A stretch of 64,000 nt of DNA, from contig DATGWL010000159.1 of the NCBI GenBank assembly GCA_035299505.1, positions 1 through 64,000 on the forward strand, given 5' to 3'. Position numbers and translations under genes: made by a program. Shown one piece after another: positions 26,001-33,162 of the stretch; within the stretch, counting starts at the first letter, position 1, and each line of letters begins with the position of its first letter. The notes under the pieces are model-generated. The model ran no database searches. It saw nothing but the letters and a program-made list of their open reading frames with translations, and had not been told where the DNA came from. Source of the stretch: M3007 sp035299505. Its GTDB lineage: Bacteria > Bacteroidota > Bacteroidia > Chitinophagales > Saprospiraceae.

Positions 26001-27323
26001 CATGGCAACACCAATACCTGCAATGCCACGGTAACGGTTTCCGACTCTCTGGCGCCAACCATATTATGCAAAAATGCCACCTTATACCTAAGCGCCAGCG
26101 GCTCTGCAACGCTCACTATTGCGCAGATAAACAACAATTCTTTCGATAACTGCAGTATTGCCGGCCTCACATTGAGCCAAACGACTTTCAGCTGCGCCAA
26201 CCTCGGTGCAAACCTGGTTACCCTGCAGGGATATGACCAAAGTTACAACCGGTCGCAATGCACGGCTACCGTTACTGTGTTGGATCAGATTAAGCCTACC
26301 TCTATGTGCAAAAACCTGACAGCTAACCTGAATAGCAACGGTTCTGTAACGGTAGTGCCTGCTGCGGTAAACAATGGCAGCTTTGACAATTGCAGCTTTG
26401 CCCAAACGCTGACGCCCAATACTTTTAGTTGCAATAATGTAGGCACAAACCTGGTCACGCTGGTCTCTACCGATGCAAGTGGAAATAATTCTACCTGCAC
26501 AGCTATCATAACCGTGAAAGACCTGAATGCCCCCTCTGCAATGTGTAAAAATGCCACCATTTACCTGAATGACCTCGGACAAGCTACCTTGAATACCGCC
26601 CAAATCAACAACGGGAGTACCGATGCCTGTGGTATTTCAAGCCTGACCCTGAGTAAAACCCTGTTTAACTGTTCTGACCTTCCGGGCTCCTCCCAAACGG
26701 TAACATTGACAGTTAAAGATGTATACAACAATACCAGCAGTTGCAATGCACAGGTAACCATCAAAGACAACCTGCCGCCATCAGCCGTTTGTTCACCAAC
26801 CACTGTTTACCTGGGTCCAAACGGAACAGTAGTCGTTTATACTGATGATTTGACTCTGGATAGCTACGACAACTGCTCAATATGGTCGTATAGTCCGGCA
26901 GTTAAGGTGTATAACACAGCCAATATTGGGAATAATAACTTGAGTATCACGGTAAAGGATTACAGCGGCAACGGCTCTACTTGTGTCTCAGTAGTGACAG
27001 TTTTACCCAACAACGGCAACAACAACCTGCAACAACCCGTCATTGGACCCGGTAAAATATTGAATAGTGCGATGGACCTGAGTGTCTTCCCAAACCCATC
27101 CAGCGGCGAAGTGCAACTCAGTTTCGAACTTCCCAATGAAGAGTTGTTCCAGATTCGGGTATTCGATCTGACCGGCAGATTGGTTTTCCAACATAATGGA
27201 ACTGAAACGGCCGGGAAACACACAATGCCCATTCACCTGAATGGTATGGCGCCCGGTAATTATTGGGTTGATTTTCAATCTGAAAGCCTGAAAGGGCAAA
27301 AATTACTGGTGGTACAGGAATAA
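23070..27323 (+). CDS. large secreted protein: ricin-like modules, hydrophobic helical domain, HYR-like repeats, T9SS tail
   Basis: A 1417-residue exported protein starting at ATG 23070 (MKSLVSLTILVLCSFG, signal peptide to about 23). Residues about 25-190 and 195-345 resemble two ricin-type beta-trefoils (WEWNGGAAAILNQ, NALTGNYLSNNG). An alpha-helical region (about 355-665) contains a strongly hydrophobic stretch at 526-604, rich in Ala, Ile, Val and Gly. Seven or more HYR-like Ig repeats of about 80 residues follow (670-1310), each with the pattern D..AP...CKN and DNC. The end is a type A T9SS domain (SVFPNPSSGEVQLSF to LLVVQE). The lectin plus hydrophobic-helix layout could be a pore-forming or host-interaction protein; this is unproven. 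Confidence 0.85.
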   Translation: MKSLVSLTILVLCSFGIHSKLAAQHFSSGATVLDANLSGREWHITSKLDGNPSVLEWNGGAAAILNQPLDFHSTFIIEDGPDDGDGWTPDVRWFHIRNRHNNLYMTVQNASAGSAIVWEEYHGSQGDGMWKQQFRLIGTEVGWNKLRSRLSQNGPDLVLTVAPDGQLIVDAPITGISPEQKFAFNLAMPIDPTARYMLVGTNNNDMISDQGFSPENTEVVHVEGVDYSCYWHFLDAGGGYYYMQNALTGNYLSNNGSTTAGDQLYMNQNASENAKWSLIRNEHTFRFENKVSGYQIGTKGQTANKKPLYQEVSSGIGVKWLMLPVTQEDPPFLEGDYDHLLDGASPYSDCIIFGVDFKKAVCERAGLPAELNWFPVVLDALEAHYQDNITALQALQNLDLQNKGHRAELAFALRNYVLTELAQRPPANRTPEENEVVTYFETKIKDIRWAYADILTERALEFETNFGINNGGPVLFSDLLDQLNASDFIWPGDYEPTSYQQQIMEEYSSACKTLEFENDHQSMGINIALIVEPMIIPGVAVALNMGVRTGVAALAPAIDYTLPAKMVQAAQASIRTTAAIASQAGNIVTVALIAAQIIAQEAMEAVEVNRLGQRIVEKIVWGRQEVSMYNILTGPNELAKIRLLGDMDFIVGAPVDAPFQYNDNDNETLTPFHLTCNNTVEVELNNAGQASLAPFQVAVPFLAICGGDPVLTLSKSQFNCSDLGNHIVTLKAENTALSASCTATIVVKDQTAPVISCKNPTIYLDAAGSAFVGYTHVYQGGSDNCGVVTPQSISQTVFGCSHIGANQITVTADDGHGNTASCISTVTVVDNLAPSVTCKPATVYLNASGTGSISTTDIFLNGTDNCGVVNQVSVAPNSFDCSKIGANTSTLTINDGHGNQSTCTATVTVIDAIAPSVTCKNFSVNLNASGNASIQTGNVFQSGADNCGVVNQESVAPNAFNCGTLGQNTVTLTVNDSHGNTNTCNATVTVSDSLAPTILCKNATLYLSASGSATLTIAQINNNSFDNCSIAGLTLSQTTFSCANLGANLVTLQGYDQSYNRSQCTATVTVLDQIKPTSMCKNLTANLNSNGSVTVVPAAVNNGSFDNCSFAQTLTPNTFSCNNVGTNLVTLVSTDASGNNSTCTAIITVKDLNAPSAMCKNATIYLNDLGQATLNTAQINNGSTDACGISSLTLSKTLFNCSDLPGSSQTVTLTVKDVYNNTSSCNAQVTIKDNLPPSAVCSPTTVYLGPNGTVVVYTDDLTLDSYDNCSIWSYSPAVKVYNTANIGNNNLSITVKDYSGNGSTCVSVVTVLPNNGNNNLQQPVIGPGKILNSAMDLSVFPNPSSGEVQLSFELPNEELFQIRVFDLTGRLVFQHNGTETAGKHTMPIHLNGMAPGNYWVDFQSESLKGQKLLVVQE

Positions 27324-27339
27324 TTTGTGCGATCAAAGA

Positions 27340-27374
27340 AAAACGCCACAGGAACGAAACTCCTGTGGCGTTTT
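27340..27374. terminator. bidirectional terminator
   Basis: A perfect 14-bp stem AAAACGCCACAGGA / TCCTGTGGCGTTTT with a 7-nt loop lies 16 bp after the ricin-like gene and 18 bp beyond the stop of the small minus-strand gene at 27393. It suits both convergent genes. Confidence 0.9.
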
Positions 27375-27392
27375 AGCGCATCTTCAAATCAA

Positions 27393-27548
27393 TTAAGCTT
27401 CTTCCTGATTATCCTCCTCCTGCGCTTCTTCAGCCTCTTCCTCCTCCTCAGATGGTTCTTCAGAGCCGTCTTCAATAGCCTCAATAATGCTTTCTTCCTG
27501 GTTTTCAATAGGTTCCAGTGCTGTTTCGAGTGTTTCGAATGTTGTCAT
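27393..27548 (-). CDS. small highly acidic protein
   Basis: A 51-codon reading frame starting MTTFETLETALEPIENQEES and continuing with long Glu runs to NQEEA. About 40 percent of residues are Glu or Asp, with no Lys or Arg. It has no signal peptide or membrane segment. Support comes from the clean ATG, the fit between its stop and the shared terminator at 27340, and a composition that would be odd by chance in either strand. No family is recognised; Glu-rich tails of this kind occur on chaperone-like and nucleic-acid-mimic proteins. The function is unknown. Confidence 0.5.
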   Translation of the reverse strand: MTTFETLETALEPIENQEESIIEAIEDGSEEPSEEEEEAEEAQEEDNQEEA

Positions 27549-27646
27549 GGCGCGAAAATTTGAGTGGTGAAAGAATGTTGTTTACAATACCACACAAAAA
27601 TCGCTCGCAATTATGAAGCCAGTATTAGGCTTAAATTAAGCATACT

Positions 27647-27868
27647 TTATTTCTTTTTCTGCCATTCTCCTGCCCTCTTCACACACAAATCTGCATCCGA
27701 TAATGTCCAGTCGGTCACGGTGATCATACCTCCGTTTTTTTCACCAAAAAAGCGGGTTTGCCTCCTTCCTTTGAACATCACCGCCAAAGCTTCTCCGGCG
27801 GAATCTGTTATTTGGGCATTCACTGCCAGAGAACCCAGCAGAAAAGTGAGAAATAAGGGGTGTTTCAT
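27647..27868 (-). CDS. small secreted protein
   Basis: A 73-residue protein with a good signal peptide (MKHPLFLTFLLGSLAVNAQ, cleavage near 19) and a short basic mature part ending GEWQKKK. The mature part has one Cys, and its FKGRRQTRFFGEKNGGMITV stretch looks like a beta hairpin. It may be a small periplasmic or outer-membrane-associated protein. I do not recognise it. The gap upstream is filled with repeats and no promoter is clear. Confidence 0.5.
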   Translation of the reverse strand: MKHPLFLTFLLGSLAVNAQITDSAGEALAVMFKGRRQTRFFGEKNGGMITVTDWTLSDADLCVKRAGEWQKKK

Positions 27869-27921
27869 TTTTGTGTTATTGAATCAGTTTTTGTGTTTTC
27901 ACTATTGATATTCCTCTTCTT

Positions 27922-28190
27922 GGCCCAAAAGCCACCCACCATCCCAAGCCATACCTGAGTTGTCATCCCGCGGCAGCGGGACCTACACAAGCCCGGCTAC
28001 ACACATGTCACTTTTCCAAAAGATAACCACGTAATCTGGCTTGTGTAGGTCCCGGTTCCCGGGATGACAACTCACGTTGTTTTTAATTAGGCACATTTTT
28101 CCAGGCACAAAAGCCACACACCATCCCAAGCCATACCTGAGTTGTCATCCCGCGCAGCGGGACCTACACAAGCCCGGCTACACACCATTT
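27922..28190. repeat. three GTCATCCCG...GCGGGACCTACACAAG hairpin units
   Basis: Unit 1 (27955-28004) and unit 3 (28138-28184) are in the same orientation and share about 33 bp of upstream flank (AAAAGCCAC..CACCATCCC). Unit 2 (28032-28073) is inverted. Each unit contains a self-complementary CCCGC/GCGGG core. Further copies occur at 11844 and, decayed, at 33010-33050. The 365-bp gap between the small secreted protein and map contains nothing else I can support. Confidence 0.8.
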
Positions 28191-28234
28191 ACCCGACCAG
28201 AAAGGTCGTTATGACTTAGTTTTATCCCCCCCCT

Positions 28235-28999
28235 TCATCCCCAAATATCATTCTTTTCCGTCAGAATGATAGGGGCGCCATCTGTCACTACAATCGTGTG
28301 TTCATGCTGCGCCATGTACCCGCCTTTGTTGCCCACCATGGTCCAGCCATCCCTGAGGGTAATGGCGTAACTGGATTGGGTGGAAATAAATGTTTCTATA
28401 GCCACCACCGAGTTTTGTTTAAATTTTGCCAGGTTAAGCCTGTCTCTGTAATTGGCTATTTCAGCAGGCGCTTCATGCAAACTCCTGCCAATGCCATGCC
28501 CGGTCAGGTTTCGAATCACTTTTAGTCGGCGATGTTTCGCTTCGGTTTCAATGAGGTGCCCGATATCAGAAATCCGGACACCGCTACGTATGTTTTGAAT
28601 GGCTTTTTGCAGAATTTGCCTGGAAGCATCCACCAGTTTCTGATGCCCTTTTTTGTCTTCCCCAAGCACAAACGACGCGCCGTTGTCTGACCAAAAGCCG
28701 CCCAGCTCTGCCGAAACATCAATATTGATCAAACTGCCTTCCCGCAATACTTTTTTCGTGGATGGAATGCCGTGGCAAAACTCATTATCCACGCTGATAC
28801 AGGTCCAGCCCGGAAATTTATAGGTCTTGTACGGCGCCGAATTTGCACCAAAATCTTTCAAAATCCTGGCGCCATAATCGTCCAGCTCCTTGGTGGTCAT
28901 GCCAGGCCTGGCATAATCTCTCATTTGTTTCAAGGTGTAAGCCACGGCATCGCTTACTTTTTGCATGCCTTCGAGCTCGGATTCTTTTCTGATAGACAT
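28235..28999 (-). CDS. map: methionine aminopeptidase, type I
   Basis: A 254-residue cytosolic metallopeptidase that removes the initiator Met. The active-site residues are all visible: His in NEFCHGIPS, the metal ligands in INIDVSAELGGFWSDNGASF (two Asp), His in TGHGIGRSLHEAP, and Glu in VVAIETFIS and AQHEHTIVV. Length is that of the type Ia enzyme without a zinc-finger extension. It follows the unknown gene at 29048 on the same strand by 48 bp. Many Bacteroidota have more than one map gene; this one is not in the ribosomal-protein operon. Confidence 0.95.
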   Translation of the reverse strand: MSIRKESELEGMQKVSDAVAYTLKQMRDYARPGMTTKELDDYGARILKDFGANSAPYKTYKFPGWTCISVDNEFCHGIPSTKKVLREGSLINIDVSAELGGFWSDNGASFVLGEDKKGHQKLVDASRQILQKAIQNIRSGVRISDIGHLIETEAKHRRLKVIRNLTGHGIGRSLHEAPAEIANYRDRLNLAKFKQNSVVAIETFISTQSSYAITLRDGWTMVGNKGGYMAQHEHTIVVTDGAPIILTEKNDIWG

Positions 29000-29047
29000 A
29001 TTTGAAAGGAATTTTTGGATGGATTTCAGCCAATGGTATAAAAAAGC

Positions 29048-29566
29048 TCAAACCATTGGGTTTTGTGCATTCACCAGCATAAGCGATTTACTATAGTCTG
29101 TATCAAACTCAATGACCCTGATTTCTTCCGGTTTGAAGGTAATCTGTCCGTCCCACTGCCCTTTGGTATTCAGGTTGTCCAATACCAGCGTTTTAGCATC
29201 CATCGAATGCCATCGACCCAGATAACAGGCTTTTTCCGACTTGGTATACAACTGAAAAACGCCTGTTTTTTCAGTTAAATGCCGCAAAATGGTTTCGAGA
29301 TCTGTCAGTGGAACGCGCTCATTCCCTGTAGGTTTCAAGCCCTTCAGGTTCATCACCTGTTCTCTCCATTTTTCCTCTTTTGCCCGGCGTATTTCTGCCA
29401 CATTTTTATGCCGGAAAATAACATAGCCGTCCGTGATGAAATCCACTGGATTATGCTTCAACAATGTCCAGTCATCTGAATAATCGATCACATATCCGGA
29501 AATGGGCGTTTTCCTGTCGCTGAAATGCACCGAAACCAACTGTCCAATGTGTTTTTTCTTTTTCAT
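29048..29566 (-). CDS. cytosolic hypothetical protein
   Basis: A 172-residue soluble protein read from MKKKKHIGQLVSVHFSD (ATG 29566; four further codons upstream are possible). Two similar beta-rich halves can be seen: SGYVIDYSDDWTLLKHNPVDFITDGYVIFRHKNVAEIRR and CYLGRWHSMDAKTLVLDNLNT..KPEEIRVIEFDTDYS. The strand pattern resembles Sm/SH3-like barrels repeated twice. I recognise no named family. It is upstream of map and may be co-transcribed with it. Confidence 0.65.
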   Translation of the reverse strand: MKKKKHIGQLVSVHFSDRKTPISGYVIDYSDDWTLLKHNPVDFITDGYVIFRHKNVAEIRRAKEEKWREQVMNLKGLKPTGNERVPLTDLETILRHLTEKTGVFQLYTKSEKACYLGRWHSMDAKTLVLDNLNTKGQWDGQITFKPEEIRVIEFDTDYSKSLMLVNAQNPMV

Positions 29567-29624
29567 GGGAAAGGTCAAATATTACCCAGGCATAACAGAT
29601 CCCTATTAATGTGGGTTCCCGTTA

Positions 29625-30008
29625 CTATCCCACCATTTCCAGCATCAGCTTCTCCAATGTTTCTTCCGGATCCTTACACAAGCCCGGGTGCACTTTGGAG
29701 GTTTGAATCATGGTGCTGCGGGTGGCTGTCAGCCAGCGGAACCGGGAGGCCGGATCCAACTGTGCAATGGGAGAATCGGGCGTTTTCCCGCAGCAGATAT
29801 CCTGAAAAGCCTGCAAATGCCGGGCAATATCTTCTAACTGAATATTCGGGTCCAGGGCCAGCAATTTGGCCTCCGGCAAATGCGCGCGTATGCCCAGGAA
29901 TTTTTTCCCGGGGCAATACAGCAGCACCCCGGCATTCACGAACTCCTCGCGTTCCGGCCGGGGTACAATGCGTATCACTGCGTATTCAAATACCCGAAAC
30001 TCTTGCAT
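29625..30008 (-). CDS. DUF3037 family protein
   Basis: A 127-residue cytosolic protein beginning MQEFRVFEYAVIRIVPR (ATG 30008). It matches the DUF3037 pattern: YAVIRIVPRPEREEFVNAGVLLYCP near the N-terminus and a C-terminal THSRTMIQ-like helix, here RSTMIQTSKVHPG. DUF3037 genes are regularly paired with a HipA-like kinase gene, as here: its start overlaps the 3' end of the upstream kinase gene by 23 bp, which implies translational coupling. The biochemical role of DUF3037 is not established. Confidence 0.82.
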   Translation of the reverse strand: MQEFRVFEYAVIRIVPRPEREEFVNAGVLLYCPGKKFLGIRAHLPEAKLLALDPNIQLEDIARHLQAFQDICCGKTPDSPIAQLDPASRFRWLTATRSTMIQTSKVHPGLCKDPEETLEKLMLEMVG

Positions 30009-30771
30009 GTATAGCCTGTTTGACAAATGTTTCGCTGGACGCCAATCGTATGGTCAAAAACTCCCCGTACGTTTTCCGAACGGTTTCTGCACTTTCCTGG
30101 AAAGCGCCCTCCACCCAGGAATCCGGTATCAAACCAACGATTTCGTTGATTACTGTTTCGTTCAACACTTTTTTGATGGCCTCGTCTGCCTCCTCCAGCC
30201 TCGAAGCCTGTGCCAGCAGCACATGGTCTTTGATCTGGGCAAAAGGCCTGGTACTTTGTTCCTTCCAGTTTTCCCAGTTGTGGTGAAAATACAAAGCGGC
30301 GCCATGATCAATCAACCAAAGCTCCCGGTTCCAAAGCAACAAGTTGGTATTGCGCGCGGTGCGGTCTACATTCATCAAAAAAGCATCCAGCCACACAATT
30401 TTGGATGCCAGCAAGGCATCCGGTTTCATCACCGCCGGATCGTACGTAACCGCGCCAGACAGGTAATGCATACCGAGATTCAACCCGGTGCTGAACTTGA
30501 GCAGATCCTGAATTTCTTCGTCGCCCTCCGCACGGCCATAGGCTTCGTTTAACTCTGCAAACACAATTTCCGGCATTTTCAGCCCCAGTAGTCGGGCTAT
30601 TTCAGCACCAATCAGCTCTGCAATCAATGCCTTCACGCCCTGCCCCGCACCCCTGAATTTCAGGACGTACAGAAAACCGTCGTCGGCCTCCACAATAGCC
30701 GGCAGGGAGCCGCCCTCCCGCAGGGGGGTTACGTATCTGGTTACAATAACGGTTCTGATGTCTGGTTGCAT
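29986..30771 (-). CDS. HipA-like kinase fold protein
   Basis: A 261-residue cytosolic protein of the compact HipA/PI3-4-kinase-like group (sometimes misnamed aminotransferase class I and II). VLKFR supplies the ATP-binding Lys38. The catalytic segment is LMNVDRTARNTNLLL with Asp136 and Asn141, and the metal-binding Asp155 is in LWLIDHGAALYF. It lacks the N-terminal part of classical HipA and has no HipB-type antitoxin beside it; DUF3037 is the partner instead. The substrate is unknown. A toxin-antitoxin role should not be assumed from the fold. Confidence 0.8.
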   Translation of the reverse strand: MQPDIRTVIVTRYVTPLREGGSLPAIVEADDGFLYVLKFRGAGQGVKALIAELIGAEIARLLGLKMPEIVFAELNEAYGRAEGDEEIQDLLKFSTGLNLGMHYLSGAVTYDPAVMKPDALLASKIVWLDAFLMNVDRTARNTNLLLWNRELWLIDHGAALYFHHNWENWKEQSTRPFAQIKDHVLLAQASRLEEADEAIKKVLNETVINEIVGLIPDSWVEGAFQESAETVRKTYGEFLTIRLASSETFVKQAIHARVSGI

Positions 30772-30801
30772 GAGGCAAAGGAAAGTAAAAAAGCAGGTGT
30801 G

Positions 30802-31854
30802 TTATATCCCCAACGACACCAACACCGGGTAATGATCCGAAAAATCGCCATCCCGGGCAGTGCGGCAGGAAAAAGTGGTGATGCTCTTTTCCGTAAGGAT
30901 ATAATCTATCCTGAGCAGGGGCAAAGCGCCGGCAAACGTAGTGCCCAGTCCAAGGGCTTTCTGCCGGAAAGTATCGTGCAATCCCTCCGAAAGCTGGGCA
31001 TACACGTAAGAATTGGGCGTATCATTGAAATCGCCGCAAACGATGACCGGTATTTTGCAGGCCGCAATATGCGCTCGCAACTTCTGGGCCTGCTCGGCGC
31101 GCAAACTGGTGGCCGAACCCACCCGGCCCAGCACAAAACCGATATCCTGCCAGGTTTCGCCTTCCTCCAGATCGCCTTTCTGAATCACTTTGGCCGTGGT
31201 ATTCGTTACACGGTTGGATTGCAGATGCACGTTGTACACCCGCACCACTTTTTTCTCGCCCACCCGCACATCGGCCCACAGCGTAGAGTTGGAGGTGTTT
31301 TCAAAAGGCACATCGCCGCCGCCCATAATGGGGTAACGGGACAGAATAACCGTACCTTTTTTCAGGTTAAACGTGTGCTTATAACCCATTTTTTCGGCCA
31401 AAAGCCGGTAAAACTTGCCGCTGGTTTCCTGGGTGCACAGAATATCCGGATCTCCGCTTTCCTGCAAAAAACGGGCATACGCCGAAGCGCGTTTTTCCCT
31501 CCAGGCTTCGGTGGCTTCCTTGCCCTGGTAAATGCTGCCCAGGTTGTGGGTGGCCACCGTAACCGCATTTTCCGGCACTGCATCCTTGCCAAAATCAAAC
31601 CCGATAAACCCGGTAATATGGTCCCAGCCAAAAGCCAGAATACCAATATGATACAAGGCAAAACGATTGCCCTGCCAGGTCCAGATCCCCGCCAGCAATA
31701 AATTGGCCAGCAACATCCACGGAAATGCCGTTCCAAAAAACGACAACCACGAAAACTTGGCCGGATTCACCGACGGACACACGTACGCCAATACCGTACA
31801 GCAGATCACTACTGCACTCGCCATTCTAAGCAGGTATTGGACTAATGATTTCAT
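30802..31854 (-). CDS. membrane-anchored endonuclease/exonuclease/phosphatase-family protein
   Basis: A 350-residue protein with three N-terminal membrane helices (about residues 8-28, 38-60 and 64-84) and a C-terminal EEP domain from about residue 97. The catalytic motifs are in order: ATHNLGS, CTQETSG (metal Glu), YNVHLQSN, CGDFNDTPNS, RIDYILT and SDHYPV (catalytic His). EEP enzymes cleave phosphodiesters in nucleic acids, lipids or nucleotides; the membrane anchor favours an extracytoplasmic substrate. It starts only 3 bp from the composite repeat at 31858, so its promoter must lie in or beyond that repeat. Confidence 0.87.
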   Translation of the reverse strand: MKSLVQYLLRMASAVVICCTVLAYVCPSVNPAKFSWLSFFGTAFPWMLLANLLLAGIWTWQGNRFALYHIGILAFGWDHITGFIGFDFGKDAVPENAVTVATHNLGSIYQGKEATEAWREKRASAYARFLQESGDPDILCTQETSGKFYRLLAEKMGYKHTFNLKKGTVILSRYPIMGGGDVPFENTSNSTLWADVRVGEKKVVRVYNVHLQSNRVTNTTAKVIQKGDLEEGETWQDIGFVLGRVGSATSLRAEQAQKLRAHIAACKIPVIVCGDFNDTPNSYVYAQLSEGLHDTFRQKALGLGTTFAGALPLLRIDYILTEKSITTFSCRTARDGDFSDHYPVLVSLGI

Positions 31855-31857
31855 TTT

Positions 31858-32012
31858 TTCTACGGTGGACGGTGGACGGTGGACGGCTTACGGTGGACGG
31901 TGGACGGTGGCGTTGCTCCTGGGAAAAGTTGACTCATGTCCATTCAAATCTCAAGAGCAACGCCACCGTAAGCCGTCTACCGTAAGCCGTCCACCGTAAG
32001 CCGTAAATCGTA
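31858..32012. repeat. composite inverted-array element, copy 2
   Basis: Left array 31861-31905 (CGGTGGACGG units), stem GGTGGCGTTGCTC (31906-31918), 36-nt unique loop, stem complement GAGCAACGCCACC (31955-31967), right array 31968-32012 (CGTAAGCCGTC units). It has the same design and stem as 8999-9239 but an unrelated loop. A decayed relative seems to lie at 32098-32205. The 377-bp gap 31855-32232 has no supported gene. Confidence 0.8.
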
Positions 32013-32232
32013 ATCCGTTAAAAAATGCCTAAACCTGGAAACCTCCTGTGTCTTTCCTGAGGTTGAAACGTTCTTTGTAACGACAAACGGCCAACAACCT
32101 ACGGTAGAGGACTTATAGTCTGCTATTGGGTTTGTGTTCCAAGCTCAAAGCTAAGCAAAACGCAACCGCCCACTGTCTACCGTAAGCCATCCACCGTAAT
32201 TTGTCACAAAGTTCACTTAACAATTTAGAATC

Positions 32233-32961
32233 ATGTTCAAAAAATCGCTACTTCTTTTTGCCGCACTGATGCTAGGGCAGTTTGCACACGCTCAATTCGG
32301 CAAAATTCTCGACAAAGCCAAAGAAAAAGTAGGTGTGGATGTGCCACTTTCGCAGGAAGAAGCCGGTAATGGCCTCAAAGAAGCCCTTAATAATGGTATC
32401 GGCGAAGCCGTAGATTTTCTTTCCGCTAAAGACGGCTATTTCAAATCTCCTTACAAAATCCTGCTCCCCGATGAAGCCAAAACAGTGGTGAGCAAACTCA
32501 AAGCCGTACCAGGTTTCACCAACGTGGAGGCCGACCTCACCGAACGCATGAACCGCGCCGCTGAAGATGCAGCCACCAAAGCCAAACCTATCTTCATCAA
32601 GGCCATTAAAGACCTCACGTTCCAGGATGCCCTCAATATTCTGATGGGCAACCAGGACGCAGCCACACGTTATCTGGAAAAATCCACCTACGCGCCACTC
32701 TACGCCGAATTCAAGCCTATCATTCAGGCCTCCCTGGATAAAGTGAACGCCCGCGAATACTGGAAAAGCGCCGTTACTGCTTACAATAAAATCCCGCTTG
32801 TCACCAAAACCAATCCGGAACTCGACGACCACGTAACTAAAATGGCCCTCAAAGGCATGTTCGAGCTGATCCAAAAGAAAGAACTCGGCATCCGCTCCGA
32901 CGTAAGTCAACGCAACTCAGATATCCTGAAAAAGGTATTTGCGAAGCAGGATAAGAAGTAA
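32233..32961 (+). CDS. DUF4197 family exported protein
   Basis: A 242-residue protein with a signal peptide (MFKKSLLLFAALMLGQFAHA, cleavage near residue 20) and an all-helical body typical of DUF4197. Typical segments are GLKEALNNGIGEAVDFLSAKDGYFKSPYKILLP, LTFQDALNILMGNQDAATRYLEKSTYAPLYAEFKPII and the end segment MALKGMFELIQKKELGIR. The family is widespread as a single-domain periplasmic protein without a known function. It is flanked by repeats on both sides and is apparently monocistronic. Confidence 0.88.
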   Translation: MFKKSLLLFAALMLGQFAHAQFGKILDKAKEKVGVDVPLSQEEAGNGLKEALNNGIGEAVDFLSAKDGYFKSPYKILLPDEAKTVVSKLKAVPGFTNVEADLTERMNRAAEDAATKAKPIFIKAIKDLTFQDALNILMGNQDAATRYLEKSTYAPLYAEFKPIIQASLDKVNAREYWKSAVTAYNKIPLVTKTNPELDDHVTKMALKGMFELIQKKELGIRSDVSQRNSDILKKVFAKQDKK

Positions 32962-32962
32962 C

Positions 32963-33160
32963 GGCCTACAGTAGACGGCCTACGGTGGACGGCCTACGGT
33001 GGACGGTGGGCCTGGCTTGAGTAGGTCCTGGGTACTCGGGATAACAACCCACGATGGTTAATTAACATCAATGACCTCCTAAATGACCTCCCAAATGACC
33101 TCCTAAATGACTCCCAAAATGACGTCCCAAATGCCCCCCAAATGGCTCTAAATGACTCAC
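32963..33160 (+). repeat. three repeat families abutting the ArgE-like gene
   Basis: CCTACGGTGGACGG units (32965-33008, left-type of the composite element), a decayed GGCTTGAGTAGGTCC..GGGATAACAACCCA unit (33010-33050), and AAATGACCTCC units in one orientation only (33068-33150). The last array contains an ATG in frame with the next gene. Confidence 0.7.
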
Positions 33161-33162
33161 TC

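Noticed and set aside
27327..27563. plus-strand frame rich in Phe and Leu after the ricin-like gene
   Set aside because: It is antisense to the small acidic gene and crosses the terminator hairpin; its composition mirrors Glu codons on the other strand.
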